Assembly (NCBI GenBank): GCA_017481065.1
Contig: JAFUPT010000157.1
Span: 1 to 14,174 of the forward strand
Origin: Clostridia bacterium
GTDB lineage: Bacteria; Bacillota_A; Clostridia; Christensenellales; Aristaeellaceae
Length of the DNA stretch: 14,174 bases
Direction of reading: 5' to 3'
Both the position numbers and the translations under genes were made by a program. The notes under the pieces were generated by a model. It saw nothing but the letters and a program-made list of their open reading frames with translations. It was not told the origin of the DNA and searched no databases. Below are positions 1-5,558 of the stretch, one piece after another (positions within the stretch are counted from its first letter, which is position 1; each line of letters starts with the position of its first letter).

Positions 1-7
1 CGCGGCT

Positions 8-1351
8 TCACATGGAGATGAAGTCGCGCGGGATGATGGGGAGCTTATACTCGGGCAGCTCGATGATGAAGAAGGACTTGCGGTTCTTATAACCGGTGAT
101 CTTGTTGATCAGCAGAGCGCCGAGGAAGATCAGCAGGATGCCGACGAAATACATCAGGGTGCCCACCCAGGAAGCATCCTCAAAGAATGCGCCTGCAAAC
201 AGGGCGATAACGGGCAGCTTTGCACCGCAGGGCATGAAGGGAGTGAGCATCGCGGTGGCGCGGCGTTCACGCTCGTTGCGGATGGTGCGGCATGCCATAA
301 CGCCGGGGATGGCGCAGCCGGTGCCGATTACGAAGGGGATGACAGACTTGCCGGAGAGGCCGACCTTCTTGAAGATGGGGTCAAGCACTACGGAGACGCG
401 GGCCATGTAGCCGCAGTCTTCCAGCAGGGCGATGAGGAAGTACATAACCATAACCAGGGGCAGGAAGCCGATAACGGCGCCCACGCCGCCGATGATGCCA
501 TCCACCAGCAGGGCGGAGAGCAGCGGGTTTGCATTTTCCATCAGGCCGCCGACCCAGCCCTGGAAGGACTCGATCCAGCCCACGAGCAGATCCGCGATCC
601 ACGGGCCAACCCATGCCTGGGAAATCTGGAACACGAGGAACATAACCACGGCGAAGATCAGGATGCCGGCGATGGGATTGGTGATCACGGCGTCGATCTT
701 ATCCTGGGCATTCTTATCCTTGGTGAAGACCTTGCGGGTTTCGACCTTGGCAACGATCTTGTTTACGAAATCGAAGCGCTTGCGGTCGGCCTCTTCAACA
801 GCCTTCTTGCTGGTGAGATCGATATCGCCCTGCACATAGGGAGCCTTCTGGCCCTTGCCGCTCTGGGCAACTGCAACCTTCACAACCTCGGCCAGGCCGC
901 TGTTGTTGGTGGAGATGGTTTCAACCACGGGGCAGCCCAGCTTTTCAGACAGGGCGGCAACATCGATCTTGGTTTCCTTCTTGGTGTTGATATCGGCCTT
1001 GTTCAGGGCGACGACCACCGGGATGCCGAGCTCCAGCAGCTGGGTGGTGAAGAACAGGCTGCGGCTGAGGTTGGTGGAGTCCACGATGTTGATGATGACA
1101 TCGGGATGCTCGTTCTTTACATAGCCGCTGGTGATGCTCTCTTCAGAGGTGAAGGGAGACATGGAATATGCGCCGGGCAGGTCAACTGCGATCAGCTCTT
1201 CGGTGCCGGAACAGAAATTCTTCTTGATCAGGTGTTCCTTCTTTTCGACGGTAACGCCGGCCCAGTTGCCGACGCGCTCGTTGCGGCCGGTGAGGGCATT
1301 GTACATGGTTGTCTTACCACTGTTGGGATTGCCGGTAAGCGCAATTCTCAT
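8..1351 (-). CDS. feoB: Ferrous iron transporter FeoB, N-terminal two thirds; ends at an in-frame TGA
   Basis: FeoB is the inner-membrane Fe(II) permease with a cytosolic GTPase domain. The 447-residue product has the GTPase motifs in order: G1 GNPNSGKTT (residues 7-15), G3 DLPG (57-60) and G4 NKAD (117-120). A charged helical linker (about 185-220) and membrane segments from about 224 follow. The conserved Gate-domain signatures GTGCAIPG (343-350) and PCGAKLP (374-380) are present. The start is the ATG at 1351 because GAGGAGG lies 8 nt upstream; an earlier in-frame ATG would put this ribosome binding site inside the gene. Family members are usually about 650-800 residues, so the second Gate half is missing. 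The ORF stops after ...DFISM with TGA, where FeoB proteins normally have Trp (TGG), and the two codons left in the window (AGC CGC) look like continuing coding sequence. It is therefore a nonsense mutation, a sequence error or a true truncation. feoA lies 124 nt upstream, and the two are probably cotranscribed. Confidence 0.93.
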   Translation of the reverse strand: MRIALTGNPNSGKTTMYNALTGRNERVGNWAGVTVEKKEHLIKKNFCSGTEELIAVDLPGAYSMSPFTSEESITSGYVKNEHPDVIINIVDSTNLSRSLFFTTQLLELGIPVVVALNKADINTKKETKIDVAALSEKLGCPVVETISTNNSGLAEVVKVAVAQSGKGQKAPYVQGDIDLTSKKAVEEADRKRFDFVNKIVAKVETRKVFTKDKNAQDKIDAVITNPIAGILIFAVVMFLVFQISQAWVGPWIADLLVGWIESFQGWVGGLMENANPLLSALLVDGIIGGVGAVIGFLPLVMVMYFLIALLEDCGYMARVSVVLDPIFKKVGLSGKSVIPFVIGTGCAIPGVMACRTIRNERERRATAMLTPFMPCGAKLPVIALFAGAFFEDASWVGTLMYFVGILLIFLGALLINKITGYKNRKSFFIIELPEYKLPIIPRDFISM

Positions 1352-1409
1352 TCTTATTTCCTCCTCTTTCTTCCCCAGTAAAAGCATTGGATGGGCGGCT
1401 TTCGCAGCC

Positions 1410-1435
1410 CATAGTTAACCGAGACTAACTATGGA
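1410..1435. promoter_or_regulatory. Perfect inverted repeat between feoA and feoB (operator- or hairpin-like)
   Basis: CCATAGTTA and TAACTATGG form perfect 9-bp arms around an 8-nt centre. The inner half-sites TAGTTA/TAACTA are the same as in the repeat at the feoA promoter (1717-1732), though the spacer is 8 nt rather than 4. It may be a second binding site for the neighbouring DtxR-like repressor, or an RNA hairpin in the feoA-feoB leader that adjusts feoB expression. A second small hairpin (GGCT/AGCC) follows directly towards feoB. The sequence does not decide between these roles. Confidence 0.55.
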
Positions 1436-1466
1436 TCAAAAAACAATCAGCCGGGTTTCAGCCCTG

Positions 1467-1489
1467 CCACTGTTATCAGATAACAATGG
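1467..1489 (-). other. Near-perfect inverted repeat overlapping the feoA stop codon
   Basis: TGTTATC and GATAACA are perfect arms around a single central base, and flanking CCAT/GTGG extends the symmetry to 11 positions with one wobble. The feoA TGA sits at its centre. No T-run follows, so it is not a classical terminator. It could be an RNA stem at the end of feoA or a protein-binding palindrome. Confidence 0.4.
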
Positions 1490-1688
1490 CCTCCGCCAGC
1501 TGATGGTCGATGTTGTATCTGGCATCCTTGATGGAAACAACGCAGCCGCTTTTCAGGTGGGAAACCACCGTGATGGGCTCGCCGCTGTAACATCCCAAGG
1601 AGAAGAGGAAGGAATTGAGCTCTTCATCATCCGTATCGATGCACTGGATGATATATTCCTTGCCTTCCTGTGCGTTTTTGAGAGTCAT
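1476..1688 (-). CDS. feoA: FeoA family ferrous iron transport accessory protein
   Basis: FeoA proteins are small cytosolic SH3-like beta-barrel proteins that support FeoB-dependent Fe(II) uptake. The 70-residue product, starting MTLKNAQEGKEY, has the FeoA layout: an N-terminal strand, a Gly-containing middle (SLGCYSGEPITV, residues 30-41) and a final segment resembling the usual regulatory turn (KDARYNIDHQLAEAIVI, 54-70). Its length is close to the usual 70-80. The ATG at 1688 is chosen because GAAGAGG lies about 11 nt upstream. A longer reading from 1727 would begin inside the predicted operator just after the promoter and lacks a good ribosome binding site. feoB follows after 124 nt. The strong promoter and repressor-like repeat immediately upstream suggest that iron controls transcription of both genes. 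Confidence 0.88.
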   Translation of the reverse strand: MTLKNAQEGKEYIIQCIDTDDEELNSFLFSLGCYSGEPITVVSHLKSGCVVSIKDARYNIDHQLAEAIVI

Positions 1689-1716
1689 TGCAAATATCGC
1701 CTCTTCCAGATTTCCA

Positions 1717-1732
1717 TAGTTAAGCATAACTA
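1717..1732. promoter_or_regulatory. Candidate iron-repressor operator at the feoA promoter
   Basis: TAGTTA, AGCA, TAACTA forms an inverted repeat with perfect 6-bp arms. It lies just downstream of the feoA -10 box, near the expected transcription start. A further TAACTA overlaps the -10 (1741-1746) and another TAGTTA lies upstream at 1792-1797. The position fits repression by the adjacent DtxR-family protein. That link is an inference from position and from the similar repeats around the cluster. Confidence 0.6.
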
Positions 1733-1742
1733 ATCCTTACTA

Positions 1743-1771
1743 ACTATATCACCGGTGGATGCATTTGTCAA
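1743..1771 (-). promoter_or_regulatory. feoA(B) promoter
   Basis: On the minus strand, TTGACA (1766-1771), a 17-bp spacer and TATAGT (1743-1748) form a near-consensus sigma-A promoter. The start point would fall about 40 nt before the chosen feoA ATG. The overlapping and downstream TAGTTA/TAACTA half-sites indicate regulated initiation. Confidence 0.8.
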
Positions 1772-1864
1772 TAGAAAAAAGTGAAATTATATAGTTAAGT
1801 ATGTTTAATCCGGGGGTGCGGGGGCGGATGGTTCAGTGTATGGCGGCCATGCCCCGGGCAGAAC

Positions 1865-1890
1865 AAAAGCCGCCCGGCCGGGCGGCTTTT
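1865..1890 (-). terminator. Intrinsic terminator of the dtxR-like gene
   Basis: A perfect 26-bp palindrome: four A, a GC-rich stem built on GCCGCCCGG/CCGGGCGGC, then four T. It begins 5 nt after the repressor stop codon. As a perfect palindrome with A/T flanks it could also act on the other strand. It separates the repressor from the feoA promoter. Confidence 0.88.
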
Positions 1891-1895
1891 ACGGA

Positions 1896-2258
1896 TCAGG
1901 AATTCAGGTTGCGCAGAATCGCGGAGAAGGTGGCGGGAGAAATATCATGCTCGATCTTGCATGCATCCTCCTTGGCGGTTTCTTCATCCACGCCCAGGTG
2001 CACCAGGAAACGGGTGATAACCTTATGGCGGTTATAGATCTTGCCGGCGATTTCCATGCCGCGGTCGGTGAGGGTGATGTAGTTTTCCTTATCCATCTGG
2101 ATATAGCCGTTTTCCCGGAGCTGCTTCATGGCAAAGCTCACCGAAGGCTTGGTGACATTCAGGCCCGCGGCGATATCGATGGAGCGCACTGCGCCCTTCT
2201 GCTCCTGAATCATCAGGATCATCTCAAGATAGTCTTCAGCAGATTCGTGGATTTTCAT
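1896..2258 (-). CDS. DtxR/MntR-family metal-dependent transcriptional repressor, short form
   Basis: A 120-residue DNA-binding repressor of the DtxR/MntR family, which senses Fe(II) or Mn(II) and represses uptake genes. A winged helix-turn-helix spans about residues 24-72, with recognition helix near NVTKPSVSFAMKQL. The dimerisation/metal part follows at 73-110. Residues aligning with known metal ligands are D9, E12, H78, C100, E103 and H104. The segment DACKIEH resembles EACRWEH of iron-sensing DtxR (Cys102) more than VEGIEH of manganese-sensing MntR, which hints at iron. It lacks the C-terminal SH3-like domain of full-length DtxR. The ATG at 2258 follows AGAAAGGAAAG. The gene lies upstream of feoA on the same strand but has its own promoter and terminator. 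The likely targets are the TAGTTA-type repeats nearby. Confidence 0.88.
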   Translation of the reverse strand: MKIHESAEDYLEMILMIQEQKGAVRSIDIAAGLNVTKPSVSFAMKQLRENGYIQMDKENYITLTDRGMEIAGKIYNRHKVITRFLVHLGVDEETAKEDACKIEHDISPATFSAILRNLNS

Positions 2259-2292
2259 GGATCTTTCCTTTCTGGTAAACTCGCTTAATTCT

Positions 2293-2321
2293 ATATTAGC
2301 ATATGCACCGTTTTTTTTCAA
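2293..2321 (-). promoter_or_regulatory. Promoter of the dtxR-like gene
   Basis: Minus strand TTGAAA (2316-2321), a 17-bp spacer and TAATAT (2293-2298), about 35 nt before the chosen start codon. An A-rich stretch lies within the spacer. It is divergent from the plus-strand promoter at 2350-2378. Confidence 0.72.
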
Positions 2322-2349
2322 GTTGTATAAAATTTTTCTCCAGGGGGTA

Positions 2350-2378
2350 TTGACAAGCGGAGTTAGATATGGTAAACT
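2350..2378 (+). promoter_or_regulatory. Strong plus-strand promoter with overlapping AGTTAG half-site
   Basis: TTGACA (2350-2355), a 17-bp spacer and TAAACT (2373-2378). An AGTTAG half-site (2361-2366) sits in the spacer and AACTAA (2375-2380) overlaps the -10 box, resembling the feoA operator elements. The promoter is divergent from the repressor gene. It now leads only into the degenerate region described at 2439-2680. Confidence 0.65.
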
Positions 2379-2390
2379 AAGCCCAGTTGA

Positions 2391-2408
2391 GGTTAGTTTA
2401 ATCTAACT
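2391..2408. promoter_or_regulatory. Candidate iron-repressor operator downstream of the plus-strand promoter
   Basis: GGTTAG, six bases (TTTAAT), CTAACT: an inverted repeat with GTTAG/CTAAC arms, just after the expected transcription start. Its placement matches that of the repeat at the feoA promoter, suggesting control by the same DtxR-like protein. The spacing and outer bases differ from the feoA site, so this is inference. Confidence 0.5.
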
Positions 2409-2438
2409 CACGACCTGAGTTGGCTGCTCAGGAAAGAA

Positions 2439-2680
2439 AACCTCTCGCAGGCGATCCGGCTCCCAAGGATGGGAAGGGCCGCTCCCCGGAAGATCATGCT
2501 GCCCGGCATGGGGGATTTGCGGCGGAATACCATCCGACACACGGGTACCGTGATTCTCATTTCCTCTATTCCTCTATTCTCATTTGGCTTACTTCCAACA
2601 AAAGCCGGACGCCTGCGAAAAAAGCGGAATACCCCTCCGAGAGAATACTCTCACTCTCCAAATCCATTCCCTTAAGCTTC
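2439..2680 (+). pseudogene. Degenerate remnant resembling the 3' part of a feoB gene
   Basis: No intact gene fits this stretch. The plus-strand frame reads ...RRNTIRHTGTVILISSI and then loses register at a perfect 8-bp tandem duplication (TTCCTCTA twice, 2561-2576). Removing one copy continues the frame as GTVILISSILIWLTSN, which resembles the FeoB membrane segment usually written KAGTIILLSSIVIWFLSNF. Further on, ERILSLSKSIPLSFNSP loosely resembles the FeoB stretch SILASIGKxIAPxFAPLG. There is no good start or ribosome binding site, and the N-terminal GTPase and first Gate half are absent. With the operator-like repeat and promoter upstream and a terminator downstream, the likeliest reading is a second, iron-regulated feo gene that lost its 5' part. 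A small RNA or short peptide gene remains possible. Confidence 0.45.
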
Positions 2681-2681
2681 A

Positions 2682-2722
2682 ATTCCCCGCCCTCCGAAAG
2701 GAAGGCGGGGAATCCCCTTTTT
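2682..2722 (+). terminator. Intrinsic terminator, plus strand
   Basis: A 14-bp stem with one mismatch (ATTCCCCGCC... / ...GGCGGGGAAT), a GAAA loop, then four C and five T (2718-2722). The T-run on the plus strand places it at the end of the transcript from the 2350 promoter. The same hairpin lies 25 nt past the stop of the minus-strand gene at 2747 but lacks a T-run in that direction, so shared use is uncertain. Confidence 0.72.
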
Positions 2723-2746
2723 GGGAAATATGTAATTCAGTAAGTA

Positions 2747-5443
2747 TTATTGAACCTTGATCTTCACCGTGTCAGTCTTGCCATTATCTGTTTTCACGGT
2801 GATGGTTGTGGTGCCCTTGCGCACGCCGGTGACCACGCCGTTCTGGTTCACCTTGGCATAGCGGGTGCTCTTGCTGGACCAGCTGAGGCTGGTTTCGGCG
2901 GTTTCGGGGAGAACAGCGGCGCTCAGCTGCAGCTTTTCACCCACGCCGATGGCGATGGCGCCGGAGGAATCGATGGTGACGGATGTGGCCTTGGTGGGGT
3001 CCACCACCTTGATTTTCACGGTATCCGTTTTGCCGTTGGAGGTCTTTACGGTGATGGTGGCGCTTCCGGCCTTGCGGGCGCTGACGAGGCCATCCTGGCT
3101 GACCTTGGCCCGGCTGGAGCTGGAGGTGGACCACTTGAGGCTGGTTTCCGCGGTGGCGGGCAGCACTTCGGCATTCAATTGCAGGGTTTCGCCGATGTTG
3201 AGCTGCACGGTGCCGGACTGGTCGAGGGTGACGGAGGCCGCCTTGGTGGGATCCACCACCTTGACCTTCACCGTGTCCTTCTTGCCGTTGGCGGTTTTTA
3301 CGGTGATGGTGGCGCTACCGACGCGGCTGCCGTAGATGAGGCCATCCTGATTCACCTTCACATAGCGGGTGGAGGAGGTGGACCACTTGAGGCTGGTTTC
3401 CGCGGTGGCGGGGCTGATTTCGGCATTCAATTGCAGGGTTTCGCCCAGGTTCAGGGTGATCGTGCCAGACTGATCGAGGATTACGGCGGTTGCGACCCTG
3501 GGATCGACAACCTTCACCTTGATGGTGTCCTTCAGGCCGTTTTCACTCCTGACGGTGACGGTGGCGTTGCCCAGCTTCTCGCCGGTGACCACGCCGTTTT
3601 CATCTACGGACACATATTTTTCATTGGAGGAGGACCACTTGAGCGCCGCCGAGCTGCCCTCGGGGCTGAATTTCACCTGCAGCGGCACGGACTGGCCGAG
3701 GCCGAGGTAGCCCTCGGGCACGATGATCGCCATATCCTCGGGCAGCAGGGTGACGGTGACGGTGCATGCGGCCTCCGCGCCGCCATCATTGGATTTGCAG
3801 ATTATTTCGGCGGCGCCGGGAGCCACAGCCAGCACGAGCCCGCCGGAGACGGTGGCCACGGAAGCATCGCTGCTGGACCAGCTAAGGGACCGGTCGGCGG
3901 CATTTTCAGGCAGCACTGCGGCGGACAGCGCGGCGGCCTCTCCCGCTTCCAGGGAGAGGCTGCTCTTATTCAGTTCGATGGAGGATACCTTCACCACCGG
4001 CGCGGGGGCTTCGGAGGAGCCGGTGCCGGTCTGGGTGGAGCCGGATTTCACGGCGGTGAAGGGCAGGCGCACTTCGGCAGTGCGGCCCTTTTCATCCGTG
4101 GCGGCGATGATCCATATGTAGCTTCCCGGCTCCGCGATTTTGGAGAAGGGAATTTCATCATCGAAGGAGGATAGGCTGCGGGTTTTGCCCGATAGCGGCC
4201 AGGTCTTCGGCATGGAGGAGATGGATGTGCCATCGGAGCTCTGGATATCGATGGTGAGGCTCTTGAGCTCCGCATCCGAGGAGATGGTGCCGGAGCTCAC
4301 GGTGTAGCCCGCGCTGCTGATCAGATAGGTGCTGGGATATTTCACGCCCACGATGCGGATGCCCTCGGATACATCGGGCTCATCATCGAGCTTGAGCGCC
4401 TTGATTTTATTGTAGGTGCGGTTGCGGCGGGTGGCGTAGCGGCCCACCTTTTCATCGGCGAGGGCGGTTTCATGGATGACCTCCAGCGTGACCGCGCTGG
4501 CCCCGCCCGCGTTGGCGATGGCGGTTCTGGCGATCCTGCCGGAGCCGCCCGCGCCGTTCTGGTTTTCGATATCGGCGAAGTAGATGAGCGCGCCATCATA
4601 GATCAGGCCCTTGCTGCGGCCGTTCTGCAGGTAGCCGCTCACATCATCCAGCGCCTGTTCATCCTGGGCATATTTGCCCTCGGAGGTGCCGAGCAGCTTG
4701 GAGATGAGGACCTTTTCAGCGCTATCCACAATGCGGGTGGTCCACTTGGTGGAGCTATCGGTAATTTCATTGTAGAGGGCTTCGCCGAGGATATTCATGG
4801 CCTGATCGGGATTCAGGGCCACGATGCGGCGCATGAGGCTGAGGGCGCGGCCGGCGTGCCACTGGATTTTGCCGATGGAGAGGGCGCCGTTATCATCGGC
4901 ATTGACGGCGGTGTAGGAGCCCTCGTTGCTGATGATGATCGGCAGGGCGATTTCGGCCAGCGGGTCCCGGACGGCGCGGACGGAATATGTATACGTCAGC
5001 GGCGCGGGCTCGGGAGTGGGTTCAGCCGTGGCTTCCGGGGTGGAATCCGGCGGCAGGGTGGCGTCCACGGCGGGCTCCTGCGTGGGTTCCGGAGTGGGCT
5101 CCGCAGAAGGTTCCGGGGCGGCTTCCTCCGCTGGGATTTCTTCCGGGGGAAGCTCTTCCGCAGGGGCTTCCTCCAGCGGCACATCCCCGGCGGCCTCCAT
5201 TTCCCCAGCGGCGGGTTCCTCCTGCGCAGGAGGCGTTTCTTCGACGGGAAGCGTTTCTTCAATAGGAAGCGTTTCTTCCGCCGGCGCCTCCGGGGCGAGG
5301 GGCGTATCCTCCGCGAGGGGCATTTCTTCAAGCAGCATTTCTTCCGAGAGGGCGCGCGCGGCAATATCGCAATCGGCGATTCCGCCCAGCATAACCAGCG
5401 CTGTGAGCAGTGCGGCGAGCCTGCGAATTCGTCTTGGGAACAT
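2747..5443 (-). CDS. Secreted multidomain protein: lysozyme-like domain with five Big_2 Ig-like repeats
   Basis: 898 residues. Residues 1-30 form a signal peptide (RRIRR, then a hydrophobic core). A strongly acidic Glu/Pro/Ala linker follows (about 33-148) with PTPEP motifs typical of cell-wall-spanning segments. Residues about 160-350 form a globular domain containing NEGSYTAV, DNGALSIGKIQWH and a later ALIYFADIENQNG. It resembles uncharacterised lysozyme-like domains of Clostridia, and E174 and D184 are possible catalytic acids. An Ig-like segment (about 360-466) precedes five Big_2 repeats of about 82-84 residues (485-565, 566-647, 648-731, 732-815, 816-898). It has no LPXTG or other C-terminal anchor. 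The ATG at 5443 follows GGAGG by 8 nt. A cell-surface peptidoglycan- or glycan-binding hydrolase is a reasonable inference; enzymatic activity is not proven. It has its own promoter and a terminator separates it from the kinase gene upstream. Confidence 0.82.
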   Translation of the reverse strand: MFPRRIRRLAALLTALVMLGGIADCDIAARALSEEMLLEEMPLAEDTPLAPEAPAEETLPIEETLPVEETPPAQEEPAAGEMEAAGDVPLEEAPAEELPPEEIPAEEAAPEPSAEPTPEPTQEPAVDATLPPDSTPEATAEPTPEPAPLTYTYSVRAVRDPLAEIALPIIISNEGSYTAVNADDNGALSIGKIQWHAGRALSLMRRIVALNPDQAMNILGEALYNEITDSSTKWTTRIVDSAEKVLISKLLGTSEGKYAQDEQALDDVSGYLQNGRSKGLIYDGALIYFADIENQNGAGGSGRIARTAIANAGGASAVTLEVIHETALADEKVGRYATRRNRTYNKIKALKLDDEPDVSEGIRIVGVKYPSTYLISSAGYTVSSGTISSDAELKSLTIDIQSSDGTSISSMPKTWPLSGKTRSLSSFDDEIPFSKIAEPGSYIWIIAATDEKGRTAEVRLPFTAVKSGSTQTGTGSSEAPAPVVKVSSIELNKSSLSLEAGEAAALSAAVLPENAADRSLSWSSSDASVATVSGGLVLAVAPGAAEIICKSNDGGAEAACTVTVTLLPEDMAIIVPEGYLGLGQSVPLQVKFSPEGSSAALKWSSSNEKYVSVDENGVVTGEKLGNATVTVRSENGLKDTIKVKVVDPRVATAVILDQSGTITLNLGETLQLNAEISPATAETSLKWSTSSTRYVKVNQDGLIYGSRVGSATITVKTANGKKDTVKVKVVDPTKAASVTLDQSGTVQLNIGETLQLNAEVLPATAETSLKWSTSSSSRAKVSQDGLVSARKAGSATITVKTSNGKTDTVKIKVVDPTKATSVTIDSSGAIAIGVGEKLQLSAAVLPETAETSLSWSSKSTRYAKVNQNGVVTGVRKGTTTITVKTDNGKTDTVKIKVQ
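2750..3502 (-). repeat. Three tandem 252-bp coding repeats (Big_2 units 3-5)
   Basis: The last three Big_2 units repeat every 84 residues (83 in the last), each opening near VVDPxxAxxV and containing GETLQL or GEKLQL, then ETSL and GxxTITVKT. At DNA level, units 3 and 4 share long identical stretches, such as the segments around 3131-3185 and 3383-3437. This points to recent duplication. Unit boundaries are about 3502-3251, 3250-2999 and 2998-2750. The first two units (485-647) are clearly more divergent. Confidence 0.82.
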
Positions 5444-5477
5444 TGTGTTTTCCTCCGTACTTTACAAGTATATGAAT

Positions 5478-5506
5478 ATTGTACTACACTATATTCATAA
5501 ATACAA
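5478..5506 (-). promoter_or_regulatory. Promoter of the Big_2 surface-protein gene, with palindrome
   Basis: Minus strand TTGTAT (5501-5506), a 17-bp spacer and TACAAT (5478-5483), ahead of the GGAGG at the start of the 898-residue gene. A perfect inverted repeat, ATGAATAT (5472-5479) and ATATTCAT (5491-5498), overlaps the -10 and spacer. TACAAGT occurs directly repeated at 5463 and 5502. This suggests a regulated promoter; the regulator is unknown, and the neighbouring response regulator is one candidate. Confidence 0.6.
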
Positions 5507-5517
5507 GTGTATATACC

Positions 5518-5552
5518 AAAAGCCCCAGAATCGATCCAAGTCTGGGGCTTTT
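5518..5552 (-). terminator. Intrinsic terminator of the two-component operon
   Basis: Perfect 12-bp arms AAAAGCCCCAGA and TCTGGGGCTTTT around an 11-nt loop, followed on the minus strand by a T-run (TTTTGG). It begins 6 nt after the histidine kinase stop codon. T-runs on both strands make it potentially bidirectional. Confidence 0.85.
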
Positions 5553-5558
5553 TGGGGG

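Noticed and set aside
8..10. Reassignment of TGA to Trp in this organism
   Set aside because: At least five other genes in the window end naturally at TGA, and no other conserved Trp position was seen as TGA.
2420..2743. A 107-codon plus-strand gene between the divergent promoter and the terminator
   Set aside because: It lacks a ribosome binding site and reads straight through the terminator hairpin and T-run. Its resemblance to FeoB is limited to a short segment and is better explained as a remnant.
2750..4174. A plus-strand Gly-rich open frame opposite the Big_2 repeats
   Set aside because: Its apparent repeats are the complement of the Big_2 repeats. It has no start signal or known domain.
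5100..5340. A DNA tandem repeat or CRISPR-like array in the GAAGAA/CCG-rich stretch
   Set aside because: The repetition is imperfect and follows codons for the Glu/Pro-rich linker. There are no constant repeats with unique spacers.
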